NCBI GenBank assembly: GCA_900554415.1
Contig: USGU01000013.1
Location: 1-64,000 of the forward strand
Direction of reading: 5' to 3'
Source: an uncultured Lachnospiraceae bacterium
GTDB lineage: Bacteria; Bacillota; Clostridia; Lachnospirales; Lachnospiraceae
Length of the DNA: 64,000 nt
Shown: positions 27,368 to 35,810 of the stretch, one piece after another
How the letters are laid out: every line of letters begins with the position of its first letter
How positions within the stretch are numbered: the stretch's first letter is position 1
Notes under the pieces: generated by a model
What the model saw: only the letters and a program-made list of their open reading frames with translations
Told to the model about the DNA's origin: nothing
The model's database searches: none
Program-made: the position numbers and the translations under genes

Positions 27368-28094
27368 GTTTACGATTTCCTATGACGGAACACGCTACTG
27401 CGGCTGGCAAAGTCAGGGAAATACAGACGCTACTGTTCAGGGTAAGCTGGAAGCCGTTCTTTCAAAAATGACTGCCACTACCGTTGAACTTACCGGTGCA
27501 GGAAGAACAGATGCAGGTGTCCACGCAAAGGCAATGACTGCCAATGCAGTGTTACATACCGATTTGTCCACCTCACAAATCCGGGACTATCTTAACACTT
27601 ATCTTCCTTGCGATATTTGCGTGCTGGAGGTGCATGAAGCTGCTCCTCGTTTTCATAGCAGATATCATGCAACAGGAAAGACCTATACATACACTTGTTA
27701 TACCGGCCCTTTAAAGCCGGTATTTGACCGTAATTATGTCTATATTCTGGAAGCCACTCCTGATGTGAAGAAAATGCGGGAAGCCGCAGAATACCTCACC
27801 GGAGAACATGATTTCAAAAGTTTTTGTGGAAATCCAAAGTTCAAAAAATCTACCATTCGTAATGTAGATTCCATTAAGATTACGCAGGAAGGTCCTTATC
27901 TCAGACTCTCCTATCACGGAAATGGTTTCCTTCAAAACATGGTACGGATTCTTACAGGAACTTTATTGGAAGTGGGATACGGGAAACGCAGTCCAGAAAG
28001 TATGATAGCCCTGTTGGATGCAAAGAATCGAAAAGAAGCTGGATTTACGGCACCTGCTCAGGGATTATGCCTAATGAAAGTTGATTATAATTAA
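27351..28094 (+). CDS. truA: tRNA pseudouridine(38-40) synthase
   Basis: This 247-residue enzyme converts uridines 38-40 of the tRNA anticodon stem to pseudouridine. The catalytic Asp lies in GAGRTDAGVHAKAM, preceded by FTISYDGTRYCGWQSQG and followed by FHSRYHATGKTYTY and HGNGFLQNMVRILTGTLLEV, all TruA landmarks. The ATG at 27351 (MNQNYKF) sits inside the end of the YerC-like gene and is preferred over one at 27321. The two genes overlap by 17 bp and are probably coupled. Confidence 0.94.
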   Translation: MNQNYKFTISYDGTRYCGWQSQGNTDATVQGKLEAVLSKMTATTVELTGAGRTDAGVHAKAMTANAVLHTDLSTSQIRDYLNTYLPCDICVLEVHEAAPRFHSRYHATGKTYTYTCYTGPLKPVFDRNYVYILEATPDVKKMREAAEYLTGEHDFKSFCGNPKFKKSTIRNVDSIKITQEGPYLRLSYHGNGFLQNMVRILTGTLLEVGYGKRSPESMIALLDAKNRKEAGFTAPAQGLCLMKVDYN

Positions 28095-28102
28095 CTGTAC
28101 GA

Positions 28103-28132
28103 AAAAAGCTGTCCTCATCACGACAGCTTTTT
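28103..28132 (+). terminator. Bidirectional terminator between truA and the DUF1836 gene
   Basis: The inverted repeat AAAAAGCTGTC / GACAGCTTTTT has an 8-base loop. Both strands end in a T-run, so it can stop truA and the convergent DUF1836 gene. Confidence 0.88.
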
Positions 28133-28143
28133 AAACATATTTA

Positions 28144-28755
28144 CTATTTTTTCTTTTTTCCGTGTTCTTCCGGTGTGATTTCATCCACCAATTTTTCAAT
28201 CAGTAATTTCTTCACATATACATCAAAACTGAGACTGCAGATAAATGCGAAAAGCTGTAAATATTTCTGCTGCTCTTCCCCTGCTTCTTCAAACATCCCC
28301 TCGGCCTGATGGTAGCTTTCTTCCACATCTGCCTTCAAGGTATCAATCTTACTCTTTTCCAGTTCACATATCTGTGTATAAATCTCTTCAAAACCATACA
28401 CTTCTTCTGCCCCAAAGTACTGCTCTGCCAAAGGTTTTAACAATGTCTCGATGTCTTTAATCGACAAAATATTTTTAAAATAATAAATATAGATTAACAT
28501 CAGAATATGTTCTTTGGAATATTTTTTCTTGACAGGAGCCGGAAGCAGATGATTCTTGGCATAGTTATTGATCATTGTCTTCGTCAGTACCTTATCCTCC
28601 GGATAACGCTTGCTGTGCTGCATCTGTTCTTCCATGAAAGTTGTAACCTGGTCCATATACAAATCAATATTTGGAATATCTTCTAAATGAACATAATCAA
28701 TCCATCCAATGTTCTCCAGTATACTTTTTAACAAATCTTTTGAATCAATTGTCAT
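28144..28755 (-). CDS. DUF1836-family protein
   Basis: This 203-residue soluble protein has the pattern of DUF1836 (TKTMINNYAKNHLLPAPVKKKYSKEH region and ILMLIYIYYFKNILSIKDIE). The first half resembles a MerR-like winged helix, where the phrase NNYAKNHLLPAP stands for the recognition part, so it may be a regulator. Function is not experimentally established as far as I know. It is single, convergent with truA and divergent from the GH2 gene. Start ATG at 28755 has AGGTGATG just upstream. Confidence 0.8.
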   Translation of the reverse strand: MTIDSKDLLKSILENIGWIDYVHLEDIPNIDLYMDQVTTFMEEQMQHSKRYPEDKVLTKTMINNYAKNHLLPAPVKKKYSKEHILMLIYIYYFKNILSIKDIETLLKPLAEQYFGAEEVYGFEEIYTQICELEKSKIDTLKADVEESYHQAEGMFEEAGEEQQKYLQLFAFICSLSFDVYVKKLLIEKLVDEITPEEHGKKKK

Positions 28756-28939
28756 ATTTCATCACCTCAATATAGATATTATATAGTATAAAAAACCATT
28801 CAGCAAGCTTCTTTTCAGAATCGTGTAATAATCGAAATTTTTCTGGTAAATCGTTAAAATTCTATAAAAACAAAACTTATTTTTCTTATTCGTGTTATAC
28901 TGTGATTTATAAAATACCAAAGAAAGGACGAGGTAGTGT

Positions 28940-30751
28940 ATGAATCTGAAAGACGCTTTGCAAAGTGTACATTTATTTGCGAGAAAAGAAGCGCTCGTTC
29001 CCCTTTCTACTGTATGGGGTGAACAGTTAGACCCGGAACATATACTGGAAGAATATCCTAGACCTCAACTCGTCCGGGATAATTATATGAACCTGAATGG
29101 TTATTGGAATTATAAAATTTTAAAGAAAGACAAGAATAAAATATCGGAATTACAGGGAAAGATTCTGGTTCCATTTTCTCCGGAGGCTCCTCTTTCCGGT
29201 GTAAATCATCAGCTTCTTCCTTCTGAAACACTGATTTGTGAGCGTAAGCTTCCAAAATTACAGTCCCCTGGCGAAGGGTATCACTGTATTCTTCATTTTG
29301 GTGCCGTAGACCAGTTTTGCCAGGTATCTGTGAATGGGCAGACAGTGACCACCCATCTCGGAGGTTATCTTCCATTTTCCGTAGATATTACCTCCCAGCT
29401 GCATGAACAGGACAATGTCCTCACGGTACAGATTGAGGACCACTCTGACCGCTCTTTCCAAAGTGTCGGAAAGCAGAAGCTGAAACGGGGCGGGATGTTT
29501 TATACCGCCCAGAGCGGCATCTGGCAGACTGTATGGCTGGAGTGGGTACCGCCTGTATATATTACAGACTTGGAAATCACACCACTCTTTGACAAGGAAA
29601 CTATCCATGTATCTGTAAGCCTGAACTCAGCACGTTTAAACTGCTGTGCTTCCACTTCCGTTGTATGCAATGTTTATGACGCAGAGGATAACCTTGTCTC
29701 TAAAAGTGTTTGTACAAATTCATCCAGTGGACTCTGTCAGTTCTCCTGCTATTGTGATGTCAATGATATGCACCCATGGACACCGGATAACCCTTATCTG
29801 TATACCTTGAGAGTATTTGCCGGGGAGGATGAAGTGACCGGATATTTTGCTATGCGTACCTTTACCATCGAAAAAGATGCGTCCGGCATCGCCCGTTTTT
29901 GTCTGAATCACGAACCTGTTTTCTTAAATGGTGTGTTAGACCAGGGCTACTGGCCGGATGGACTTTATACGGCTCCTTCAGATGAGGCCCTGATATATGA
30001 CATTCAGTCTATGAAAAATCTGGGATTCAATATGCTTCGCAAGCATGCCAAGATTGAGTCTGCAAGATGGTATTATCATTGTGACCGTCTGGGTATGATT
30101 GTATGGCAGGATATGGTAAATGGTGGCGGCTATTCTGCTCCGCTTATGACCTGGCTTCCTACGCTCTGTCCCGCTTTCCGCACAAAGTTTACCGATAAAC
30201 TTTATCCCCTGCTCGGACGTAAGAATTCCCATGGAAGGGAACAATTTATACAAGAATGCCGCAGCACTATCCAGGCACTCCATGCATTTCCGTGTATCAG
30301 TACCTGGGTGATTTTCAATGAAGGCTGGGGACAGTTTGATTCCAAAAAACTCACCAAAATGTTCCGCGAACTGGATACTATGCGGTTAATTGATACGGCA
30401 AGTGGATGGTTTGATAAAGGTTACGGAGACTTCAAAAGTGAGCACAATTACTTTTCTAAACAGCATGTAATTGCAGATAAGCGTGCTTTTGTTATTTCCG
30501 AACTTGGTGGATATGCCTGCCCGGTTAAGAAGCATTTGTCTACTTCTCATGTTTATGGATACAGGGTGCATAAGAATCTGACAGATTTTCAATCAGCCTA
30601 TAGAAAACTGATGAAACTGGAAGTAGAACCACTTATTTCACAAGGTCTCTGTGGAACCATCTACACACAGGTCTCTGATATTGAGGATGAAGTGAACGGC
30701 ATCCTGACCTATGACCGGAAAGTTTGCAAACTGAAAAATAATGGGAATTAA
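28940..30751 (+). CDS. Glycoside hydrolase family 2 enzyme (beta-galactosidase/glucuronidase-like)
   Basis: This 603-residue intracellular enzyme (no signal peptide) begins with the sugar-binding jelly-roll domain (RPQLVRDNYMNLNGYWNYKI; GGYLPFSVDITS). An Ig-like middle domain (WTPDNPYLYTLRVFAG) and the (beta/alpha)8 catalytic barrel follow. The acid/base Glu is in ISTWVIFNEGWGQFD and the likely nucleophile Glu in FVISELGGYACPVK. These phrases place it among GH2 proteins annotated as sugar-binding or beta-galactosidase-like; substrate cannot be fixed. It is monocistronic, with a ribosome site AAAGGACGAGG upstream and a terminator downstream. No transporter or sugar regulator is adjacent. Confidence 0.9.
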   Translation: MNLKDALQSVHLFARKEALVPLSTVWGEQLDPEHILEEYPRPQLVRDNYMNLNGYWNYKILKKDKNKISELQGKILVPFSPEAPLSGVNHQLLPSETLICERKLPKLQSPGEGYHCILHFGAVDQFCQVSVNGQTVTTHLGGYLPFSVDITSQLHEQDNVLTVQIEDHSDRSFQSVGKQKLKRGGMFYTAQSGIWQTVWLEWVPPVYITDLEITPLFDKETIHVSVSLNSARLNCCASTSVVCNVYDAEDNLVSKSVCTNSSSGLCQFSCYCDVNDMHPWTPDNPYLYTLRVFAGEDEVTGYFAMRTFTIEKDASGIARFCLNHEPVFLNGVLDQGYWPDGLYTAPSDEALIYDIQSMKNLGFNMLRKHAKIESARWYYHCDRLGMIVWQDMVNGGGYSAPLMTWLPTLCPAFRTKFTDKLYPLLGRKNSHGREQFIQECRSTIQALHAFPCISTWVIFNEGWGQFDSKKLTKMFRELDTMRLIDTASGWFDKGYGDFKSEHNYFSKQHVIADKRAFVISELGGYACPVKKHLSTSHVYGYRVHKNLTDFQSAYRKLMKLEVEPLISQGLCGTIYTQVSDIEDEVNGILTYDRKVCKLKNNGN

Positions 30752-30778
30752 CAAAACCAAAAAAATGAAAGAACTAGC

Positions 30779-30830
30779 AAAATGGAGCCTGCTCCCCTCT
30801 TCAATGAGGGTTGTAGACTCCATTTTTTTT
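30779..30830 (+). terminator. Terminator after the GH2 gene
   Basis: AATGGAG pairs with CTCCATT, with an internal CCCTC/GAGGG stem, followed by eight T. On the minus strand it could also stop transcription, since AAAATGG supplies T's there. Confidence 0.85.
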
Positions 30831-30888
30831 GCGGCGCAACGCTGCCGCGATAGCTTATAAATATATCCAAACTTCGTAAGTGAATGGA

Positions 30889-32145
30889 TTATTCATGCTT
30901 CAACGCATCAATCGGATTCAATCTGGAAGCTTTCACTGCCGGAATCAGACCGAACACAATTCCAATCACCATAGAAAATACCACAGCGATTACACATGCA
31001 GGGATGCTGAATACAACCGGAGTTCCCATTACTTTCGATAACATTTGTGCCAGTGCCATACCACATAAGACACCTAAAAATCCGCCCATGCTAGTAAGTA
31101 CGGCTGCTTCTGTCAGAAACTGCCCTAAAATCACGTTCTGTCCTGCTCCTAGTGCCATCTTCAGCCCGATTTCTTTGGTTCGTTCTGTCACGGATACCAG
31201 CATAATATTCATAACACCAATTCCACCTACTAAAAGGGAAATAGCTGCAATCCACAAAAGCTGTTTGTTGGTCGTCTCTGACAGACTCTGCAAATGAGAA
31301 GCCTGCTCCAACAAGTCATTTGCTTCGTAGGAATATTTAGAACTTGATATCTGTGTGCCGTTCAGACTATTTGCCACGTTATTTCCTGCAGTAGTCATAT
31401 CATCCGTAGATGTCGCACGCACTGCCACGTTCTGTGGCTCGTCAAACCGGTAAACGATTGGCCAGCAGCTTGTAGGAATAAATACTGCTCCTGCCGAGGT
31501 ATCCATATAATTCGTATAGTCCTGATAGCTCTGGATATTCGGCTGTGATTCATTGGACTTAGTAACAATCCCAACAATTTCAAATGGTTCTCCCTGAATT
31601 TCCAGAATCTGTCCAACCGGGCTCACCCCTTCAAACAGTTTTCCTGCAGTTTTACTGTCCACCAGTGCAACCTTGCGGAAGCTGTCATAATCTGCCTGCT
31701 GAAAATCCCGTCCGAAGCTGATCTGATATCCATTGACGTTAAAATAATTCTGGTCAATTCCATAAAGTTCTCCGGTAAATGCACTGTTTTTATAATATAC
31801 ACCATCCACATAAGAGCGTTTCTGATATAATGCGGTTCCTTCTACCTTATCCAATTCATCCAGTGCCGCTCTGGTTTCTTCAGTGATCACCGAAACGCCC
31901 TCCGGCAGATTAGAATATTGCATATCCACTTCCTGCCCATCCTGTTTCAACTGAACCGTTACCACATTATTTCCCGAGCCAATCAGATTCTCCTTAATCT
32001 GCTCATTCGTTCCCTTAATCGTAGATACAATCGTAATAATGGAAGAAATACCAATGATGATTCCGAGCATTGTTAAAAAGGAACGGAATTTGTGGCTCCA
32101 TAATCCCTGAAAGGATAAAATTATATTTTCAAGCATATTCCACAT
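30889..32145 (-). CDS. MacB-like ABC transporter permease
   Basis: The 418-residue protein has one N-terminal membrane helix (SFLTMLGIIIGISSIITIV), a large extracytoplasmic MacB_PCD-type domain (about 45-280), and three C-terminal helices in the FtsX-like domain (ISLLVGGIGVMNIMLVSVTE; KEIGLKMALGAGQNVIL). MacB-type systems use mechanotransmission to export peptides, lipoproteins or antibiotics from outside the membrane with an adaptor. It is the last gene of its operon, 5 bp after the HlyD-like adaptor. Confidence 0.93.
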   Translation of the reverse strand: MWNMLENIILSFQGLWSHKFRSFLTMLGIIIGISSIITIVSTIKGTNEQIKENLIGSGNNVVTVQLKQDGQEVDMQYSNLPEGVSVITEETRAALDELDKVEGTALYQKRSYVDGVYYKNSAFTGELYGIDQNYFNVNGYQISFGRDFQQADYDSFRKVALVDSKTAGKLFEGVSPVGQILEIQGEPFEIVGIVTKSNESQPNIQSYQDYTNYMDTSAGAVFIPTSCWPIVYRFDEPQNVAVRATSTDDMTTAGNNVANSLNGTQISSSKYSYEANDLLEQASHLQSLSETTNKQLLWIAAISLLVGGIGVMNIMLVSVTERTKEIGLKMALGAGQNVILGQFLTEAAVLTSMGGFLGVLCGMALAQMLSKVMGTPVVFSIPACVIAVVFSMVIGIVFGLIPAVKASRLNPIDALKHE

Positions 32146-32150
32146 CCTCC

Positions 32151-33653
32151 TTAATATCCATAGAATTCATCCATGGTCGATTCCTTCGTTTTCGCTCCGT
32201 CATATGCGCTCTTTCCATATGGAAAAGCCACAAAATCCTCTGTGGTCAGACCGCTCTTGATTTCTGTATAGGAGCCATATAAATCCTTACCTGTCCGCAC
32301 AACCCGTTTCTCCAGTTTGCCATCATCCCCGCGGACATAGACATAACTCTGCCCGTTTTCCGTACGGATAAACTGATTTTCCAGATAAAGAGTATCCTCA
32401 TCCTGACTGGTATTCTGATATTGAATATTCACATATTCATTTTCCTGCAGTCCGGCACTTTCGTCCACAAATACACGGAACGGATAGTAAGAAACGTTGC
32501 TGTTTCCATTAGAGTATGCATAAGTATCTGCAACCGGATAAGTATAGATATCGGTAATAGTTCCTTCACACGTCGTTCCTGTCATCCAGGAATTAACCTG
32601 AACTGTCTGACCTACTTCTGTCACACCTAATTCCAGTTCACTCATGGCACCATTAATGTAATAGCCGCCACCACCGGAAACTTCTACCACTGGTTCATTA
32701 TTCTTGAATGCCTCGTCCGGGTCACGCACCATGGTAACCGTACCGTCAACGGTACTGACAACACTTCCATCCTGCATTTCTTTCTGCATTTTTTTAAGAT
32801 TCAGTTCTGCCAGCTTGATTTTAATCTGGAGGTCACTGATTTCCTGTTCCTTTTCATCCCGCAGTTGTTTCAGCTCGGAAGCCGTGTAATCAGACCCATT
32901 GTCCACATAATATGGTTCTTTCGGTTCATCGTATTGCTGAATATTCTCCGGAATGTCAGGCTCATACACCTGTACAGAGATTCCCGTATCGCTTTTCAGC
33001 AAATGTAATCCCCAGCTTTGCTCTATTTTTCCATTCAGAGCATTGTCTTCCCGTTTCAATAAAACGAGAAAACATTCCTCTGTCCCATCTGACAAAATTA
33101 CCGGATACAGTTCATCTATATAGTGTTCTTCATCCCACAAATAGTAATATGGATTGTCTTCGCTTCCATCTCCCTGTATTTTGTAAGGTACCTCCTGTAC
33201 ATTCGGTGTGAACGTATCCGATGGAGTAACCAGCGTACTGGAATGTGGAGTCATGGCTTTCAATGCTTTCAGTTCTTTTTCTGCCATGGTAAGCTGAAGC
33301 TTCGACTGCTGTACCTCAATTTCTGCCTTTTTCACTTCCAAATCTGAGAGAGTAGTATCGTATTTCAACAGAACATCTCCTTTGGATACGGTCTGCCCTT
33401 CCTGAACAAGCACTTCATTTACCTTCTGTGTTTCAGAAATCGTCACTTTCTGAAGTTTATCTGTTGTAACCATTCCCTGCGTTTCTGAGGTGTCTCCCCA
33501 GTAATCGGTCATAGAAAAATCCGATACTGCATAAACATTGGCCGGTTTTTGCTGAGTATTGCGGAAAGCCACCATAATACCCCATATTGCAGCACATCCT
33601 ACTGCCACTGCCACGACACCAATCAGAATCCGTTTGACTGTTTTATTCCTCAT
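32151..33653 (-). CDS. HlyD/RND-type membrane-fusion adaptor protein (500 aa)
   Basis: One N-terminal span (RILIGVVAVAVGCAAIWGIM) anchors a periplasmic-adaptor fold. A lipoyl-like half motif with VQEGQTVSKGDVLLKYDTTL appears near residue 90, a coiled coil near 225-265 (LKQLRDEKEQEISDLQIKIK), then the second lipoyl half (VVSTVDGTVTMVRDPDEAF) and the beta-barrel. An unusual 100-residue insert between lipoyl and coiled coil (about 115-220) contains DNPYYYLWDEEHYIDEL. The start at 33653 (MRNKTVK) has AAGGAGG six bases upstream; the stretch up to 33707 is rejected. It overlaps the ATPase gene by 11 bp. Confidence 0.9.
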   Translation of the reverse strand: MRNKTVKRILIGVVAVAVGCAAIWGIMVAFRNTQQKPANVYAVSDFSMTDYWGDTSETQGMVTTDKLQKVTISETQKVNEVLVQEGQTVSKGDVLLKYDTTLSDLEVKKAEIEVQQSKLQLTMAEKELKALKAMTPHSSTLVTPSDTFTPNVQEVPYKIQGDGSEDNPYYYLWDEEHYIDELYPVILSDGTEECFLVLLKREDNALNGKIEQSWGLHLLKSDTGISVQVYEPDIPENIQQYDEPKEPYYVDNGSDYTASELKQLRDEKEQEISDLQIKIKLAELNLKKMQKEMQDGSVVSTVDGTVTMVRDPDEAFKNNEPVVEVSGGGGYYINGAMSELELGVTEVGQTVQVNSWMTGTTCEGTITDIYTYPVADTYAYSNGNSNVSYYPFRVFVDESAGLQENEYVNIQYQNTSQDEDTLYLENQFIRTENGQSYVYVRGDDGKLEKRVVRTGKDLYGSYTEIKSGLTTEDFVAFPYGKSAYDGAKTKESTMDEFYGY

Positions 33654-34326
33654 CGATGCCTCCTTCCGACAAAATACCGTCCTTGATATAATGTACTTTC
33701 TGTGCATATCCCGCGATATGGGAATCGTGGGTAATCATAATAATTGTCGAACCATTTTCATGAAGCATATCGAACAGCTCCATGACCTGCTTACCGGAAG
33801 CCGAGTCCAGTGCACCTGTCGGTTCATCTGCAAGCAGAAGCTTCGGTTTTCCCACAATTGCTCTGGCAATTGCAACTCTCTGGCACTGTCCGCCTGACAA
33901 CTGGTCCGGCCGGTAATCCACACGTTCCGAAAGTCCTACAGTTTCCAGCGCTTCTTTCGCCAGTCTTCTTCTTTCTTCTTTCTTCACGCCCCGATATAAT
34001 AAGGGAAGAGCAACATTATCCAGTGCCGATAACTTAGGCAGAAGGTTAAAAGACTGAAATACAAATCCGATTTCCACATTTCTTACCTTCGCAAGTTCTT
34101 TCATGGTACATTTGGTAATATCCTTCTCCCCAAGGAAATACGAACCTGAAGTCGGTACATCCAGACACCCGATCAGATTCATTAATGTGGTTTTTCCCGA
34201 ACCGGATGGTCCCATAATTGCAAGGTAATCCCCTTCGTCTACAGTAAGGCTGACGTTTTTCAACACCTTTGTGACACTTTTTCCCATAGGAAATTCTTTG
34301 CAAATATCCTGCATTTCCAGAATCAT
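33643..34326 (-). CDS. LolD/MacB-type ABC ATP-binding protein
   Basis: The 227-residue ATPase has Walker A GPSGSGKTTL, signature LSGGQCQRVAIARA, Walker B LLADEPTGALDSASG and H-loop MITHDSHIAG, the standard set for LolD/MacB ATPases. It is the cytoplasmic partner of the permease at 30889. Its start overlaps the upstream adaptor stop by one base. Confidence 0.95.
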   Translation of the reverse strand: MILEMQDICKEFPMGKSVTKVLKNVSLTVDEGDYLAIMGPSGSGKTTLMNLIGCLDVPTSGSYFLGEKDITKCTMKELAKVRNVEIGFVFQSFNLLPKLSALDNVALPLLYRGVKKEERRRLAKEALETVGLSERVDYRPDQLSGGQCQRVAIARAIVGKPKLLLADEPTGALDSASGKQVMELFDMLHENGSTIIMITHDSHIAGYAQKVHYIKDGILSEGGIDEE

Positions 34327-35543
34327 TACTGCACCTCCGCTTCGTTTCCTGTGGTATTTTGTTCTTCTAGTCCATTGCTTTCATCTATGCTGCTTTCCAT
34401 GTCTTCATACTGTGTACAGGTCATTCCTTCTTTCAGAGCATCCTCTGGAAAGGCAATGTAATCTCCTGCTTCCAGACCATCGGTAACCAGATAGGTATCC
34501 ATATCTTCGGAATATTCACCCAGCTCTACTTTGCGTTTTTCCAGTTTGCCTTTCTTATTCTGTGCCCACACCCACGGAGAGCTGTCTGCATCGTTCAGAT
34601 AGTAAGATGGCAGCTGGATTCCTTCTGCGGAAGATTCCTCGAAACTTTCTCCAACCTGCATATATACATGCTGCCCCATCATCAGTCCCTCTGCGTCGTC
34701 AAGTGCCACATAGAATGCATATTTACTGGAGTTTGTTGTGTCATCACTGGAAGAAGAATCATAATAGTATCCGGAATTTTCCTGTTTTACCGGACTGTCA
34801 AGGTTCAGGCTTTCCACGGTTCCGCTCCAGGTACTGTCATCGGTTCTGGAATGAATGGTTACCGCCATTCCTTCGGAAATGGATGCTGCATTCATTTCAT
34901 TGACATAGCCCTTAATCCGATAAGCACCAGTCTCTACAATTGTCATGTAAGGTTTCGGATTGCCAGAATCATCCGTATCATTATTTTCATTAATGCTCTG
35001 AATCACACCATCCACAGGCGATTTTACTTCCAGAGAATTCAAGGTTGCTTCGAGTTTTTCAATTTCTTTTTCTTTCACAGATACATTATACTGGTTTTCC
35101 ATGATTGCAGCATCTGCTTCCTGAATTTCCAGTGTATATTGTAATTGCTGGTCTTGACTGGCCGAGCGTTTTTCCTGCTCCAGTGCAGCCTTCTCCTTCT
35201 GCTTGGCAGAAATGGTATTCTTAAGCTGTTCCAGTTCCAGTTTTCCCTTCTCCAGATTCATCTGTACCCGGTCTGTATCATAGGTAAAAAGAACCTGATC
35301 TTTCTGAACGGCTTCTCCTGCTTTTACAAACAGCTCAGCTACCGTCTCCTCTCCTGATTTCTGAATCTTTGTCTCATTCTGTGGTGAGACAACTCCTGCA
35401 AATGTATTCGTCATGCCTACCGCTCCCATCCCGCAGACTGCACTGACGGACTGTACATATGCAGATTCTTCTGCAGAACTTCCGCAGCCGGATATGGCAC
35501 ACACCAGTATTCCCATTGCAAGAAACATGGATAATTTTCTCAT
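34326..35543 (-). CDS. Lipoprotein membrane-fusion adaptor (405 aa)
   Basis: The N-terminus MRKLSMFLAMGILVCAISGC is a lipoprotein signal, so this adaptor is lipid-tethered, unlike its neighbour. It has the lipoyl half with VKAGEAVQKDQVLFTYDTDR, a coiled coil (about 95-160: LKNTISAKQKEKAALEQEKR region), the second half (LEVKSPVDGVIQSINEN) and beta-barrel parts. The start at 35543 is preferred because AGGAGG lies six bases upstream; an ATG at 35573 lacks a ribosome site. It is the first gene of the four-gene exporter operon. Confidence 0.88.
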   Translation of the reverse strand: MRKLSMFLAMGILVCAISGCGSSAEESAYVQSVSAVCGMGAVGMTNTFAGVVSPQNETKIQKSGEETVAELFVKAGEAVQKDQVLFTYDTDRVQMNLEKGKLELEQLKNTISAKQKEKAALEQEKRSASQDQQLQYTLEIQEADAAIMENQYNVSVKEKEIEKLEATLNSLEVKSPVDGVIQSINENNDTDDSGNPKPYMTIVETGAYRIKGYVNEMNAASISEGMAVTIHSRTDDSTWSGTVESLNLDSPVKQENSGYYYDSSSSDDTTNSSKYAFYVALDDAEGLMMGQHVYMQVGESFEESSAEGIQLPSYYLNDADSSPWVWAQNKKGKLEKRKVELGEYSEDMDTYLVTDGLEAGDYIAFPEDALKEGMTCTQYEDMESSIDESNGLEEQNTTGNEAEVQ

Positions 35544-35581
35544 AGCTTTCCTCCTCATTGTTTGCTTTTCCATTCATTTAA

Positions 35582-35612
35582 TGCGAGTATAGCATAGAAT
35601 ATTTTTCCTGTC
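35582..35612 (-). promoter_or_regulatory. Predicted promoter of the MacB-type operon
   Basis: On the minus strand an extended -10 TGCTATACT and a -35-like GAGACA are spaced by 17 bp. Upstream lies TTAAAGAATTTCTTAA, a near-palindrome that could bind a response regulator. No two-component genes are adjacent. Confidence 0.45.
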
Positions 35613-35762
35613 TCTCAAATTTCAGAATCTTTCCACTTCTTAAGAAATTCTTTAACTTTTGTTACAAACCTCTTTTCTTTTTTCTCTTTTTCGGAATATG
35701 CAACACGATTTTTCTTATATTAATTATGAGAAATATGCTTTACAAGTTGACTGAGTACGTTA

Positions 35763-35790
35763 AAAAAAGCCGCTCTACAGAGCAGCTTTC
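35763..35790 (-). terminator. Terminator after asnB
   Basis: On the minus strand AAAGCTGCTC pairs with GAGCGGCTTT (one wobble) around a 4-base loop, followed by a T-run. It lies about 20 bases beyond the asnB stop at 35811. Confidence 0.88.
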
Positions 35791-35810
35791 TTTATCATCC
35801 TGTCATTCTT

